Source: Nitrososphaerales archaeon TH703 (GTDB lineage: Archaea; Thermoproteota; Nitrososphaeria; Nitrososphaerales; Nitrososphaeraceae). From it: a stretch of DNA of 15,960 bases. Positions 5,888 through 13,763 of this stretch are shown piece by piece. A model generated the notes under the pieces. It saw nothing but the letters and a program-made list of their open reading frames with translations. It did no database searches and was not told the origin of the DNA. Location: assembly GCA_014523525.1 (NCBI GenBank), contig JAATVL010000092.1:1-15960 (forward strand). Direction: 5' to 3'. How positions within the stretch are numbered: position 1 is the stretch's first letter; each line of letters starts with the position of its first letter. A program made the translations under genes and the position numbers.

Positions 5888-7963
5888 TCATGCTTTTGCG
5901 TAAAAGCCAGCTCTTCTCTCATATATTTGTCCATTCTGCATTGCTTTTCTTATGAATTCTTTGCCTTCATCTTCTGTGAACTTGCCAGTTTTCACAAGTT
6001 CATTAATGAAATTCTTTTCTTCTACATCATTCTTGTCTTCCCCGGATAAACCGTTAAAGACATCTGTGAATGTTTTTAATTTTGAGGTTTCGCTAAGTGG
6101 TTTTCCATGAAGAACTCCCAGATCCACTTTTCCCGTATTAACATCTATACCTACAGTTTCCAACATTTGTGAAATGAGAAATTTCGCTCTCTCAGCATCT
6201 TCATGATCTACACTGTCTTTTAATAACAATCTAGCTCTAGCAGTAGCTAGGCGCACCAGACCCTCCAGTTGACGAGGAGTTGCTGCTATCATCCCTTCAG
6301 AATCAACATTTCTCATCTTCATGTAATAATCTCTTAAAATATCAATTGCTTCCGTTGTTAGTTTCGGTTCTACTTGCTTGGCATATGCAAGATATTTACG
6401 GAATAGATCTATTTCTATAGCGGGTTGGGCTGCATGTTCTATGTCTCTATGGATTTCAAGTATGTGATTTGCAATGCGACTGTCTTTTTCAACTTCAGCA
6501 GTATCTCTAATCACGTGAATGATATCAAATCTAGTTAGTAACGGTATAGGAAGTGGTTCTACATTCTCTGTTATATTTCTAAATGGATCATATTTACCAT
6601 ATTTAGGATTAGCTGCAGATAGTATTGATGTTCTAGCATTTAGTGTGGCCACTATTCCCCCTTTTGCCACAGAACAAGTTTGTTGTTCCATAACTTCATG
6701 TAGTGCAGATCTATCTTCTGATTTGATTTTATCAAATTCATCGATGCATACAACACCTTGATCACCTAAAACTACTGCGCCAGCCTCCAACATCATTATA
6801 CCAGATTTATCACGAATTACAGCTGCTGTTAAACCAGCGGCAGTAGTACCTCTCCCAGATGTATAGAGTCCTCTAGGTGCTATTTTAGCAGCAAATTTGA
6901 GCATTTCTGATTTGGCGGTTCCCGGATCTCCAACAAGAAAAATATTGATATCTCCTCTACGATTTGAACCATCAGCTAATTTTTTTGTTACTGATCCTAC
7001 AATTAGTAAAAGGATAGATTCTTTAATTATTTCATGTCCGTAAATATGAGGTGCAAATGATGCAATCAGTTTGTCATAGGCGTCCGCCGTACTAGCAATA
7101 GCTATGATCTGTTTTTCATCTTCGCTACTTATAGATACTCGGTCAACAGTTCTCCCATCTTTATTTCCAACAAGTCCACCAAGATATTCTATATTGTTAC
7201 CTTCCATGCGTAATCTAAAAACACTCGTCCGTACTTGTATCCATTGTTCTTGTTCTATTCTGACTATTCCGGTCAATAAAACCCTATCTCCAGGTCTGCA
7301 ACGATCTACAAGATCATCCATAACAGTAACTTCTACATAGTGTGGAAGTTGACCTGCAGGTAAATCTTCTGGCAGTTCCTGAAGTCTGACAAGTTGAAAA
7401 TCTGTAAAAGAACTATTTTCTGGGTCCATTTCAAGTTCTTTTGCATTACAGTTTGTACAACTTGTAGGTTTCTTTAGTGTTAGGCCTTTAAGTAGAGCTT
7501 CGTTTAGTGTATTACAATTTAGACAGGCATATGCTATTTTTTTAGCAAGTGGTTTAATCTCAGAAGTTCTGACCACCATGCCGGGAACACTTATCAACTT
7601 GTTAATTACGTCTGCATTTATCTCTCTAAGACCCTTTTGAACCGAGTAGTTTCCAATTCTTACTTTTATCTTGTCTTTAATTTCTTGAGCATAATCATAA
7701 TGAATCTCTCTTAATATCGAATATACAGCCTTGTTAAAGGCCTCAAACATATCATCAGGTGTATCAGTAATTAATTTTGTAAGTTCTGGTTTATTTGTAT
7801 CTAAATCGATATAATCCACTACAACAAATGTGGAATTTGATGCCATCATATTGTTTATTCTGTCAAAATACTTGTAATTTCCATCCCTGTCTTTGAAGGC
7901 ACGTAGAAATGATTCTAACTCATCTGATATCGCCGATGTAGTTTGCTGTTTTTGTTCAGTCAT
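5888..7963 (-). CDS. mcm: Replicative DNA helicase MCM
   Basis: MCM forms the hexameric ATP-driven helicase at the archaeal replication fork. The 691-residue protein has the expected order. An N-terminal domain carries a zinc site C147/C150...C169/C172, with OB-fold strands around 185-255. The AAA+ core (about 290-580) contains Walker A GDPGTAKS (345-352), Walker B CIDEFDK (406-412), sensor 1 N452 in SAANPKYG, arginine finger LTRFD (R478), and sensor 2 R564 in TPRQLE. A C-terminal winged helix spans about 640-691. All catalytic residues are intact and the length is normal for archaeal MCM. The ATG at 7963 directly follows the upstream GINS stop (TAGATG), so translation is probably coupled and the start is secure. 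Sharing a transcript with a GINS subunit suits joint assembly of the helicase complex. Confidence 0.98.
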   Translation of the reverse strand: MTEQKQQTTSAISDELESFLRAFKDRDGNYKYFDRINNMMASNSTFVVVDYIDLDTNKPELTKLITDTPDDMFEAFNKAVYSILREIHYDYAQEIKDKIKVRIGNYSVQKGLREINADVINKLISVPGMVVRTSEIKPLAKKIAYACLNCNTLNEALLKGLTLKKPTSCTNCNAKELEMDPENSSFTDFQLVRLQELPEDLPAGQLPHYVEVTVMDDLVDRCRPGDRVLLTGIVRIEQEQWIQVRTSVFRLRMEGNNIEYLGGLVGNKDGRTVDRVSISSEDEKQIIAIASTADAYDKLIASFAPHIYGHEIIKESILLLIVGSVTKKLADGSNRRGDINIFLVGDPGTAKSEMLKFAAKIAPRGLYTSGRGTTAAGLTAAVIRDKSGIMMLEAGAVVLGDQGVVCIDEFDKIKSEDRSALHEVMEQQTCSVAKGGIVATLNARTSILSAANPKYGKYDPFRNITENVEPLPIPLLTRFDIIHVIRDTAEVEKDSRIANHILEIHRDIEHAAQPAIEIDLFRKYLAYAKQVEPKLTTEAIDILRDYYMKMRNVDSEGMIAATPRQLEGLVRLATARARLLLKDSVDHEDAERAKFLISQMLETVGIDVNTGKVDLGVLHGKPLSETSKLKTFTDVFNGLSGEDKNDVEEKNFINELVKTGKFTEDEGKEFIRKAMQNGQIYERRAGFYAKA

Positions 7964-8503
7964 CTACTTGTTTAACACCCATTCCTTAAAGGCCAATGAT
8001 GAACTGTGAACAAAATTATAAAGCTGTCTTTCTTCTGCCGACAATTTTGCTTCCATTTCGGCAGAGAGTGATGAAGCAGCAGCTAGTTTTACAATTTTTT
8101 CCAATCTGGACATCACAAATGAATTAAGGGATACCATAAGATTTTCTCTTTCTTTTTCATTAAGACTTGTAAGATAGTCCTTGACCCTTATGTAAAAGTC
8201 GCTATCTACACCTGATATGTCATGTGGCCTTGATATTCGTTCTCTATTCAATGCCTTAGAAACATAACTTGAAATTTCATTATCTTGAATATCAATCAAA
8301 TTTTTTCTTGATAAAATCTTTGTAAGCCATCTTGGCAATAACAAGATATCACCTTCTTTAGCATCGATTTTGATATCGTTAATAGATATTTTTACATCAG
8401 ACTTGAAAGTGATTCTAATCTCTTCAAGAAGATATTCTAGTAGGTATGTGTTTTTTATGCCTTCAAATAAGCTTTGAGCAGAAAGGGCGTTTGATGATGA
8501 CAT
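7964..8503 (-). CDS. gins23: GINS complex subunit, Gins23 (Psf2/Psf3) type
   Basis: GINS binds MCM, and in archaea GAN/Cdc45-like proteins too, to make the active helicase. This 179-residue protein has a small N-terminal beta domain (about 26-72), with KEGDILLLPRWL resembling the Psf2 B domain. It then has an all-helical A domain (about 98-178), with DFYIRVKDYL, SRLEKIVKLAAASS and LSAEERQLYNFV. The beta-then-helix order marks it as Gins23 rather than Gins51, which has the reverse order. It lies immediately upstream of mcm with no spacer, an arrangement also known for gins23 and mcm in Sulfolobales. The ATG at 8503 gives a complete B domain. The family call is firm. The Gins23 subtype rests on domain order. 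Confidence 0.85.
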   Translation of the reverse strand: MSSSNALSAQSLFEGIKNTYLLEYLLEEIRITFKSDVKISINDIKIDAKEGDILLLPRWLTKILSRKNLIDIQDNEISSYVSKALNRERISRPHDISGVDSDFYIRVKDYLTSLNEKERENLMVSLNSFVMSRLEKIVKLAAASSLSAEMEAKLSAEERQLYNFVHSSSLAFKEWVLNK

Positions 8504-8554
8504 TATTGGGAATATAGTCTTACAACTTCTACTACATGAATCTTTAGAGGACTG

Positions 8555-8563
8555 AATATATAC
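8555..8563 (+). promoter_or_regulatory. TATA box for rfcS, possibly shared with gins23-mcm
   Basis: AATATATAC holds a TATATA centred about 25 bases before the rfcS ATG, which fits a leaderless mRNA. TATATA is its own reverse complement. It lies in the 80-base gap to the divergent gins23 gene, so it could also direct minus-strand transcription with a leader of roughly 30 bases. Confidence 0.5.
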
Positions 8564-8583
8564 TGATTATTCGAACATCTTGT

Positions 8584-9576
8584 ATGCCAAAAGTAGGGGC
8601 AAAAAACTTGTCCGATTTAATGTGGGTAGAAAAATACAGACCTATTAAATTAGATGATATTGTCAATCAAAAGGAAATCGTAGAGAGTCTGAAGAATCTA
8701 ATGAAAGAACCTGCTGAAATGCCACATTTGTTATTTACAGGTCCTGCTGGAATTGGCAAAACTACGACTGCTCTGTGTTTATCAAGACAACTACTTGGCG
8801 AAGATTGGAAGAGAGACACGCTTGAGCTTAACGCGTCGGATGAAAGGGGAATAAAAATGGTTCGAGAGAGAGTAAAGGAATTTGCTTCAGTTTTCAAGAT
8901 TAGGACAAGTGAAAATGATGAAAAAAAATTTAGAATAATAATTTTAGATGAGGCTGATGAAATGACATCTGAAGCCCAAACAGCCCTGCGAAGAATAATT
9001 GAAGATAGTTCTGAAACTACTCGTTTCGTGATAATATGTAACTATTTAACTCAGATTATAGAGCCAATTCAAAGTCGCTGTGCAATTTTTAGATTTAAAA
9101 GAATTGAAAAAGAAACCGTAGAAAATCATCTAAAGTCCTTATGTAAAAAGGAGGGAATAAAATATGATGATAAAGCAATTTCTCAAATTTTTGATTCTAC
9201 TAATGGCGACCTGCGTCACTCTATAAACATACTTCAAACTGCATCTGTAATGGGATCGATTAGCGTTTCGAATGTACTCTCATCATTAGGACTTTCTGGA
9301 AAGTCGAAGGTAAATGATATTATTAAACTGGCTATTATAGGTAAATTTAATGATGCCAGAGTTAAATTACTTGAATTAACCGCAGTCTATGGAATGTCTG
9401 AGTTTGATTTTCTAAAGTATGCGTATGAAGCCGTGTATTCATTAAAGTTGGCCCACCCTGAGGACTTTGCATCGCTAATAGCTGAATATGATTATCGTTT
9501 AACTCATGGATCACATCCAGATATCCAGTTGACTGCATTTTTGGCCCAATTATCAAGGATCGGTACTAAACAGTAG
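8584..9576 (+). CDS. rfcS: Replication factor C small subunit (clamp loader)
   Basis: RFC small subunit is the AAA+ ATPase that, with the large subunit, opens PCNA and loads it on primed DNA. The 330-residue protein begins with the clamp-loader signature WVEKYRP (14-20). It continues with Walker A GPAGIGKTT (53-61), the ELNASDERGI box (81-90), Walker B LDEAD (121-125), sensor 1 ICNY (151-154), and the SRC motif (164-166) that supplies the arginine finger R165 to the next subunit. The sensor 2 region GDLRHSINILQ lies near 209-219 and a helical collar domain follows to the C-terminus. Length and motifs are those of a normal archaeal RfcS. No PIP box is seen at the C-terminus. It is divergent from gins23-mcm, forming a small replication cluster. 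Confidence 0.97.
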   Translation: MPKVGAKNLSDLMWVEKYRPIKLDDIVNQKEIVESLKNLMKEPAEMPHLLFTGPAGIGKTTTALCLSRQLLGEDWKRDTLELNASDERGIKMVRERVKEFASVFKIRTSENDEKKFRIIILDEADEMTSEAQTALRRIIEDSSETTRFVIICNYLTQIIEPIQSRCAIFRFKRIEKETVENHLKSLCKKEGIKYDDKAISQIFDSTNGDLRHSINILQTASVMGSISVSNVLSSLGLSGKSKVNDIIKLAIIGKFNDARVKLLELTAVYGMSEFDFLKYAYEAVYSLKLAHPEDFASLIAEYDYRLTHGSHPDIQLTAFLAQLSRIGTKQ

Positions 9577-9663
9577 TGGATTAGAAATTTTCAAATGGCA
9601 GATTTATGAATTAAATAGTTCCAGTCAGTAAGAAATAAGCAATAATAATTCTATTGTTCCATA

Positions 9664-9936
9664 TCAATAATCTTCCTCAATTTCTTCTCCCCCATCTTCT
9701 TCTTCCACTTCGTCAAAATCCTCTTCGAGTTCCTCTCTTTCGTCAGCGCTCTTATAAGGAAGGTCAGCTTCACCTGCTGAATTACATACAGGACATTTAA
9801 ATTCAATTGTCTGACCTTCGAGGTCCAAGGGGAATTCCTTTGAGAAAACCTCATCGCATTTTGAACATACCAAAGTTGTCTGTATGTTATCAGTACTGAA
9901 CTTATGCGATTGTAATCTAAATATGGTATTTGTCAT
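9664..9936 (-). CDS. Small zinc-ribbon protein with acidic C-terminal tail
   Basis: This 90-residue protein has one four-cysteine zinc ribbon, C24/C27 and C48/C51 (CSKC...CPVC), with a beta-rich stretch between the knuckles. From residue 65 to 90 it becomes almost entirely acidic (EREELEEDFDEVEEEDGGEE). No catalytic motif is seen and it is not TFS or RpoM, whose second ribbon motif is absent. The acidic tail could contact basic partners such as ribosomal, RNA-binding or DNA-binding proteins, but no function can be assigned. It follows folE on the same strand after 52 bases. That gap holds a TATA-like TTATAAAA centred about 30 bases before its ATG, plus a purine-rich GGTAGGAAG site, so it probably has its own promoter as well as any read-through. 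It converges with rfcS. Confidence 0.78.
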   Translation of the reverse strand: MTNTIFRLQSHKFSTDNIQTTLVCSKCDEVFSKEFPLDLEGQTIEFKCPVCNSAGEADLPYKSADEREELEEDFDEVEEEDGGEEIEEDY

Positions 9937-9962
9937 TCTTCCTACCTATTGAAATAGTCCTT

Positions 9963-9970
9963 TTTTATAA
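9963..9970 (-). promoter_or_regulatory. TATA-like box for the acidic-tail zinc-ribbon gene
   Basis: The minus strand reads TTATAAAA, centred about 30 bases before the ATG at 9936 and inside the gap after folE. It also sits within a small TCCTT/AAGGA inverted repeat. This suggests separate transcription from the preQ0 genes. Confidence 0.4.
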
Positions 9971-9988
9971 GGATTATTGTAATTTTTC

Positions 9989-10570
9989 CTATACTGTATG
10001 CGCTTTAGGTTTTGAATCATAAATCTGAGCTAACAGATGTGCTCTTGCATCACTTTGGTCAACTAGACCACGATTTGCTATGGTTATTATTGTACTGTCA
10101 TTTCTGACCCCGCGCATCTTCATACACAGATGCTCTCCTTCTGCGATGACAGTTACTCCCTTAACTCCCATCTTCATTATCTCGTCTGCAATCTCCTTTG
10201 TGAGTCTCTCTTGAATTTGCAATCTCTTGGAGTACTTTTCTACTAGGCGCGCAAGTTTCGAGATCCCAAAGACTTTACCTGATGGAGTGTATGCAATGTG
10301 TATTCTGCCAAAGAATGGGAGCATATGATGTTCACACATACTATAAAATTGAATGTCTTTAGCAATAATCGAATCAATTTCTTCACTAAAACTAATTTCG
10401 AGCTCGGAGTTCATGCAATAACCAGCAAAAATTTCTTCATACATATCTGCCATTCTTTCAGGAGTTCCCAGCAAGCCTTCGCGATCCGGATTTTCTCCGA
10501 GTTGCACTATCAACTCCCTAACGAGTTTTTCAATCTTTCTTTTATTAAACGGAGTTTTTTTCATATTCAT
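9989..10570 (-). CDS. folE: GTP cyclohydrolase I (FolE), preQ0 pathway
   Basis: FolE converts GTP to 7,8-dihydroneopterin triphosphate, the first step to both folate and 7-deazaguanines. Next to queE and queC its job here is most likely preQ0 supply for archaeosine. The 193-residue protein shows the type IA signature. SMCEHHMLPFFG gives zinc ligands C79 and H82 plus catalytic H81, and GEHLCMKMRGV gives H147 and zinc ligand C149. SKLARLVEKYSKRLQIQERLT (about 104-124) matches the conserved helix, and GTPERM (35-40) matches the N-terminal region. The start at 10570 is 15 bases past the queE stop and is preceded by AAAGGAAA, an acceptable ribosome-binding site. The third codon is also ATG and could be the true start. 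Some archaea use the distinct MptA (type IB) enzyme, so this bacterial-type version is worth noting. Confidence 0.95.
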   Translation of the reverse strand: MNMKKTPFNKRKIEKLVRELIVQLGENPDREGLLGTPERMADMYEEIFAGYCMNSELEISFSEEIDSIIAKDIQFYSMCEHHMLPFFGRIHIAYTPSGKVFGISKLARLVEKYSKRLQIQERLTKEIADEIMKMGVKGVTVIAEGEHLCMKMRGVRNDSTIITIANRGLVDQSDARAHLLAQIYDSKPKAHTV

Positions 10571-10585
10571 TCTTTTCCTTTTGAA

Positions 10586-11323
10586 TCATCTGGCTCCGAT
10601 TTCCTTATGTAACTGTGGTATAATCCTCACCTCAGGAAACATGGGTTGAACTATATCATAAATGTCTAGTAGTTTATTAATAGTTGGCTGATCTATGCCA
10701 TAACTTGGCTGTATTATGAAGCCCATAATCTCTGAAGGCTTTATTTTCTTTGAAATGTTGTATACCAAATTCTTAAAACTTTCAAGATTTGTAGAATTCG
10801 TTACTACTATTTTAATGTAAGTAGTCTTGTTATTTTGTACGGCTAATTCCAAACATCTAAACTCATTTAGTAGCAAATAGTCATAATCGTCATCTTTGAC
10901 AACTTTAGAATCCTCAGTTTTGAATTCAACCTTGCATATATCCATATAAGGTAAAACCCTCCTAAACAGTTCAGAATCAAAACATGATGACTCAATGTAT
11001 GTTCTCAGGTTTGTATATTTTTTTATGAAATCTGCTAATTGTATTACAGCTTCAATTTGTAATAACGGTTCTCCTCCTGTGAAATTTACCTTGTAAGTGA
11101 ATGGTTGAAGTTCCTTTACAATTAGATCTTTAATCTCATCTATCTGGTAATCAGTTCCACTATCCAGAGGGAGAGCATATTTTGTGTCACACCATCTGCA
11201 TTTTAAATGACAGCCCGATAGTCTGATAAATAAAGTCTTCTTTCCTACGAACAAGCCTTCTCCTTCAAAGCTAGTAAATATCTCACTAACTCTAACTTTT
11301 GTGTTATTTTCAGTTCTTTGCAT
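10586..11323 (-). CDS. queE: 7-carboxy-7-deazaguanine synthase (QueE)
   Basis: QueE is a radical SAM enzyme that rearranges 6-carboxy-tetrahydropterin to 7-carboxy-7-deazaguanine, the third step of preQ0 synthesis. The protein has FTSFEGEG (16-23), the iron-sulfur cluster motif CHLKCRWC (C38, C42, C45) spaced CxxxCxxC, immediately followed by the family's DT. It also has GGEPLLQ (83-89), the SAM-binding GGEP loop. The 245-residue length is normal for archaeal QueE. Its start overlaps the 3' end of queC by 14 bases, which points to one transcript and coupled translation. Product passes to QueC, encoded just upstream. No signal peptide or odd feature is seen. Confidence 0.95.
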   Translation of the reverse strand: MQRTENNTKVRVSEIFTSFEGEGLFVGKKTLFIRLSGCHLKCRWCDTKYALPLDSGTDYQIDEIKDLIVKELQPFTYKVNFTGGEPLLQIEAVIQLADFIKKYTNLRTYIESSCFDSELFRRVLPYMDICKVEFKTEDSKVVKDDDYDYLLLNEFRCLELAVQNNKTTYIKIVVTNSTNLESFKNLVYNISKKIKPSEIMGFIIQPSYGIDQPTINKLLDIYDIVQPMFPEVRIIPQLHKEIGAR

Positions 11324-12020
11324 AAATTGTTTTATCCTCTATACCCGCTTTAGTAAATGCCATCTTCCTATTTATACACGATTCGCATTCGCCACAATGC
11401 ATTATATCACGATGAATCTTTTTCCCATTAGAATAACAGCTCCATGATTCAAATATAGTCTCTCCGAGTATTTCGTGACCCAATTTTAGTAGCTCGTATT
11501 TGTTTATTCCCTCTAAAGATGGGGACCATACAGATATTTTTCTTTTTATTCCGCTCTTGATTTTGTCTTCCTCTCCTAGATTCAAGGTTTTTGTTATTGA
11601 TTCAATAAATTTTGGTCGGCAATCCGGATAATTAAGATCATCAGCGTGAGCACCAAGGACAATTAAATCAGCGTTTACGCTAAATGCCCAAGCTGATGCG
11701 ACAGTTATGAATATCGCATTTCTAATTGGCACTACAATACTATAATCGAATTTAGAGGGAATTGATAATTTATTATTAGTTAGAACGTTTGAATTACCAT
11801 ACAATTCTTTCATAAAATTTATGTCTACTATACGATATTCATCTGAATTCAAAGCTTTGGCAAGCTTTTTCGATTGTACTATCTCCCGTTTAGCTCTTTG
11901 ACCGTAAGAAAAAGTAATAATCTTTATTGCATATTTCTTGTGGTTCTTAATGTAAGCCGTAGCACAAAGTGAATCCAGTCCACCACTCATTATACATATC
12001 GCAATCTTTTCATCTTTCAA
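11310..12020 (-). CDS. queC: 7-cyano-7-deazaguanine (preQ0) synthase QueC
   Basis: QueC uses ATP and ammonia to turn 7-carboxy-7-deazaguanine into preQ0, which is inserted into tRNA by archaeosine tRNA-guanine transglycosylase. The 236-residue protein has the PP-loop SGGLDS (12-17) that binds ATP, SYGQRAKRE (38-46), VPIRNAIF (97-104), a DDLNYPDCRPKF segment (127-138), and a structural zinc site near the C-terminus from C195, C209, C212 and C215 (HCGECESC). Family members usually read VPGRN where this one has VPIRN, a minor departure. Its start overlaps the upstream membrane-protein gene by 11 bases and its end overlaps queE. All expected catalytic and zinc residues are present. Confidence 0.96.
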   Translation of the reverse strand: MKDEKIAICIMSGGLDSLCATAYIKNHKKYAIKIITFSYGQRAKREIVQSKKLAKALNSDEYRIVDINFMKELYGNSNVLTNNKLSIPSKFDYSIVVPIRNAIFITVASAWAFSVNADLIVLGAHADDLNYPDCRPKFIESITKTLNLGEEDKIKSGIKRKISVWSPSLEGINKYELLKLGHEILGETIFESWSCYSNGKKIHRDIMHCGECESCINRKMAFTKAGIEDKTIYAKN

Positions 12021-12588
12021 TTAACGCATAGATACCTCCAACACCATACGATAGCGCGACAAATATTCTAGAAAGTGCCAAGACATGTTGTTGAACTAGA
12101 ATGGAATTCAGGATCACGTCAACGAAAAATAAAACTGCGATCATGGAGAGAGCAATTATTCCAACAACAAATTGTTCCTTATTATCATACTTACTATATG
12201 ACCTAATCAATAGGTAAGTGGAAATGTTACCGGTACCGATTCCTAAAAGTATTAGGTACTGTGAAAATGAATGAAATACAGGTATGGCCAAAAAAGGTCC
12301 TGCCCAGCTTAATCCATTAACTATTTTTGCATGAAGTGGCCATTTTATGCTATTTTTCATTCTGCTTCTTATGGAATGAAACAGATTCTTCATTTTCGTA
12401 AATGCTATTCCCAAAATCAAAGCAAATATCATTACCCACGAAATTAGTTGATAATAAATTGGAATATGATGAATTGACAAGAATTCGTTTACTATTGTTC
12501 CTATTAGAACTGCTATTGCAATACTAATAAAAAAAAAACCAAAAGCTCTAGATTCGATCCTTGGATTCCTATGCAATAATCTATACAC
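12010..12588 (-). CDS. Unknown multi-pass membrane protein, first gene of the preQ0 group
   Basis: This 192-residue protein has about six hydrophobic segments (roughly 15-36, 46-64, 88-106, 110-129, 140-163, 168-189) joined by short basic loops, such as KNLFHSIRSRMKNSIKW after the second. I do not recognise the family. It does not match the YhhQ-type queuosine precursor transporter in any motif I can see. The start is GTG at 12588: an in-frame stop lies four codons upstream and no earlier ATG exists. A TTG four codons in is an alternative. Its 3' end overlaps queC by 11 bases, so it is co-translated with the preQ0 enzymes. A role in moving a 7-deazapurine or another pathway compound is possible but rests only on context. 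The gene contains a run of ten A on the plus strand (near 12530), a possible slippage site. Confidence 0.75.
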   Translation of the reverse strand: MYRLLHRNPRIESRAFGFFFISIAIAVLIGTIVNEFLSIHHIPIYYQLISWVMIFALILGIAFTKMKNLFHSIRSRMKNSIKWPLHAKIVNGLSWAGPFLAIPVFHSFSQYLILLGIGTGNISTYLLIRSYSKYDNKEQFVVGIIALSMIAVLFFVDVILNSILVQQHVLALSRIFVALSYGVGGIYALIER

Positions 12589-12701
12589 TTTACTTGTTTA
12601 ATTTAAAGCATTTAGAAAACTTGAATCAACAGATAAAGCTGAAATATCAAATGCACATGAATAGTTAAAACTATATCCTAAGATTTATTTTCATTAATGC
12701 A

Positions 12702-13061
12702 CTATTGTTGCTTTGATCCACATTTAGGACAGAACTTTGATCCTGCTTTTAGAAGTCGATTACAATTGTAACAGGTGGTCGATGCTGCAACCTGTGTCAG
12801 TTCTTTAAACATATCAGTAACTGCTCCACTTGGTTTGAATGATTCATCAGTATCTGGAAGGAAATCAGACTTATTTGTTTGATTGTCGACATCATTAATA
12901 TACATCATCAATCGAGGTACGGTTTTGTTCTTCTCAGGAACATTAACTTGATCGCCTAACCACAGTGCAAATTTTTTTAGTGTCATTTCGGGAGTTGAAA
13001 AGGTTAGGGAATGTGTGGACATATACTCTTCAGTAGCTGCTCTCCCATTGAAGATCTCCAT
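12702..13061 (-). CDS. Small protein with C-terminal zinc ribbon, second of a pair
   Basis: I take the ATG at 13061 as the start, giving 119 residues. An upstream in-frame ATG at 13109 would add 16 residues but overlaps the end of the previous gene and reads through its zinc-ribbon codons in another frame, so it is less likely. The N-terminal 50 residues (MEIFNGRAATEEYM...LKKFALWLGDQVNVPEKN) look folded, followed by a polar linker. The last 23 residues are a zinc ribbon with C97, C100, C111 and C114 (CYNC...CPKC). It follows a second zinc-ribbon gene after 29 bases and is likely co-transcribed with it. The two ribbons are alike while the N-terminal parts differ. Function unknown. The ribbon may bind nucleic acid or a protein partner. 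Confidence 0.7.
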   Translation of the reverse strand: MEIFNGRAATEEYMSTHSLTFSTPEMTLKKFALWLGDQVNVPEKNKTVPRLMMYINDVDNQTNKSDFLPDTDESFKPSGAVTDMFKELTQVAASTTCYNCNRLLKAGSKFCPKCGSKQQ

Positions 13062-13090
13062 AATAAATTTAAAACAGAACAAGGTTTTAA

Positions 13091-13612
13091 TTATTGCGAA
13101 TTCCCACACTTTGGGCAGAATTTAGCGGCAAGGGGAATGGAAGATTTGCAATTGACACAAATCTTTTTTGAATTTTGGTTCTTATCTTCGGGTCTAATTG
13201 TTATGTCGACAGGTTTGAATTTTGGTTCGGTCAGTTGATCAGGTTCTGGTAATAGATATTGATCATTGTCTGATGACCTGCTTCCAATACTACCACCACT
13301 GTCTACGAACGCATTGACTCCAAATCCAGAACTAGATGCGGGTTGTGCAATTCCTCCAGTTGGATTTTTCATTGATGATCCTTTATCTGTTGCAGTTTTC
13401 ATTTCCAATATTACTCTAATTGCTAGAAAATTTAATGCAGAGAGAGAAATCATAAATTTTGCAAGTTTTCCGAAAAATTCTTTATCACCAATTTTTCCTT
13501 TTTTGTAAAGTTGAGTATCATCAATAAACGATTCATAATCGTCTTGGGTCTCGTTTACTAATTGTTTTAGTTTTTCGCTCAAACCTCCTAGCGTATCGAC
13601 GCCAAATGACAT
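13091..13612 (-). CDS. Conserved-looking protein with C-terminal zinc ribbon, first of a pair
   Basis: This 173-residue protein starts with an amphipathic, probably helical region (about 8-75: LSEKLKQLVNETQDDYESF, KKGKIGDKEFFGKLAKFM), with a hydrophobic stretch ISLSALNFLAIRVILEM. A glycine, serine and proline-rich disordered linker (about 78-148) follows, then a zinc ribbon with C152, C155, C166 and C169 (CVNC...CPKC). I recall similar proteins as uncharacterised zinc-ribbon proteins in Nitrososphaeria, but cannot confirm it here. The layout of helical module, flexible linker and ribbon suggests an adaptor that joins two partners (inference). A TATA-like box is centred about 27 bases before the ATG, fitting a leaderless transcript for this gene and the next one. 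Confidence 0.8.
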   Translation of the reverse strand: MSFGVDTLGGLSEKLKQLVNETQDDYESFIDDTQLYKKGKIGDKEFFGKLAKFMISLSALNFLAIRVILEMKTATDKGSSMKNPTGGIAQPASSSGFGVNAFVDSGGSIGSRSSDNDQYLLPEPDQLTEPKFKPVDITIRPEDKNQNSKKICVNCKSSIPLAAKFCPKCGNSQ

Positions 13613-13634
13613 GATTATTGAATTAGCTATGCAG

Positions 13635-13644
13635 TTTAATAAAA
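13635..13644 (-). promoter_or_regulatory. TATA box for the zinc-ribbon gene pair
   Basis: The minus strand reads TTTTATTAAA, centred about 27-28 bases before the ATG at 13612. This is close to the archaeal TATA consensus at the distance expected for a leaderless mRNA. Confidence 0.45.
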
Positions 13645-13728
13645 GTTTGAATAAACCAAAAGGAACTAAATATACTTAATTTGGAAACATGTGTTGCTTT
13701 CTTTTTGATTAATTCAAATAGCCCCTGA

Positions 13729-13736
13729 TTATAATA
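13729..13736 (+). promoter_or_regulatory. TATA-like box for tRNA-Val
   Basis: TTATAATA is centred about 31 bases before the mature 5' end of the tRNA, allowing transcription to start a few bases upstream of it. Confidence 0.45.
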
Positions 13737-13763
13737 GTTTGTTTAACAAGGATTCAAATTAAC

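Noticed and set aside
8504..8583. Replication origin between gins23 and rfcS
   Set aside because: The 80 bases hold no origin-recognition-box-like repeats and no Orc1/Cdc6 gene is nearby.
10298..10612. Plus-strand frame of 104 codons
   Set aside because: It lies antisense to folE and the end of queE, both certain genes, and its protein has no recognisable feature.
12601..12608. TTTAAA as the TATA box of the membrane-protein gene
   Set aside because: It is centred only about 16 bases before the GTG start, too close for a normal archaeal promoter for that start.
13062..13109. Upstream ATG extending the second zinc-ribbon protein by 16 residues
   Set aside because: The extension overlaps the end of the preceding gene and shows no protein-like conservation cue. 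The ATG at 13061 gives clean spacing.
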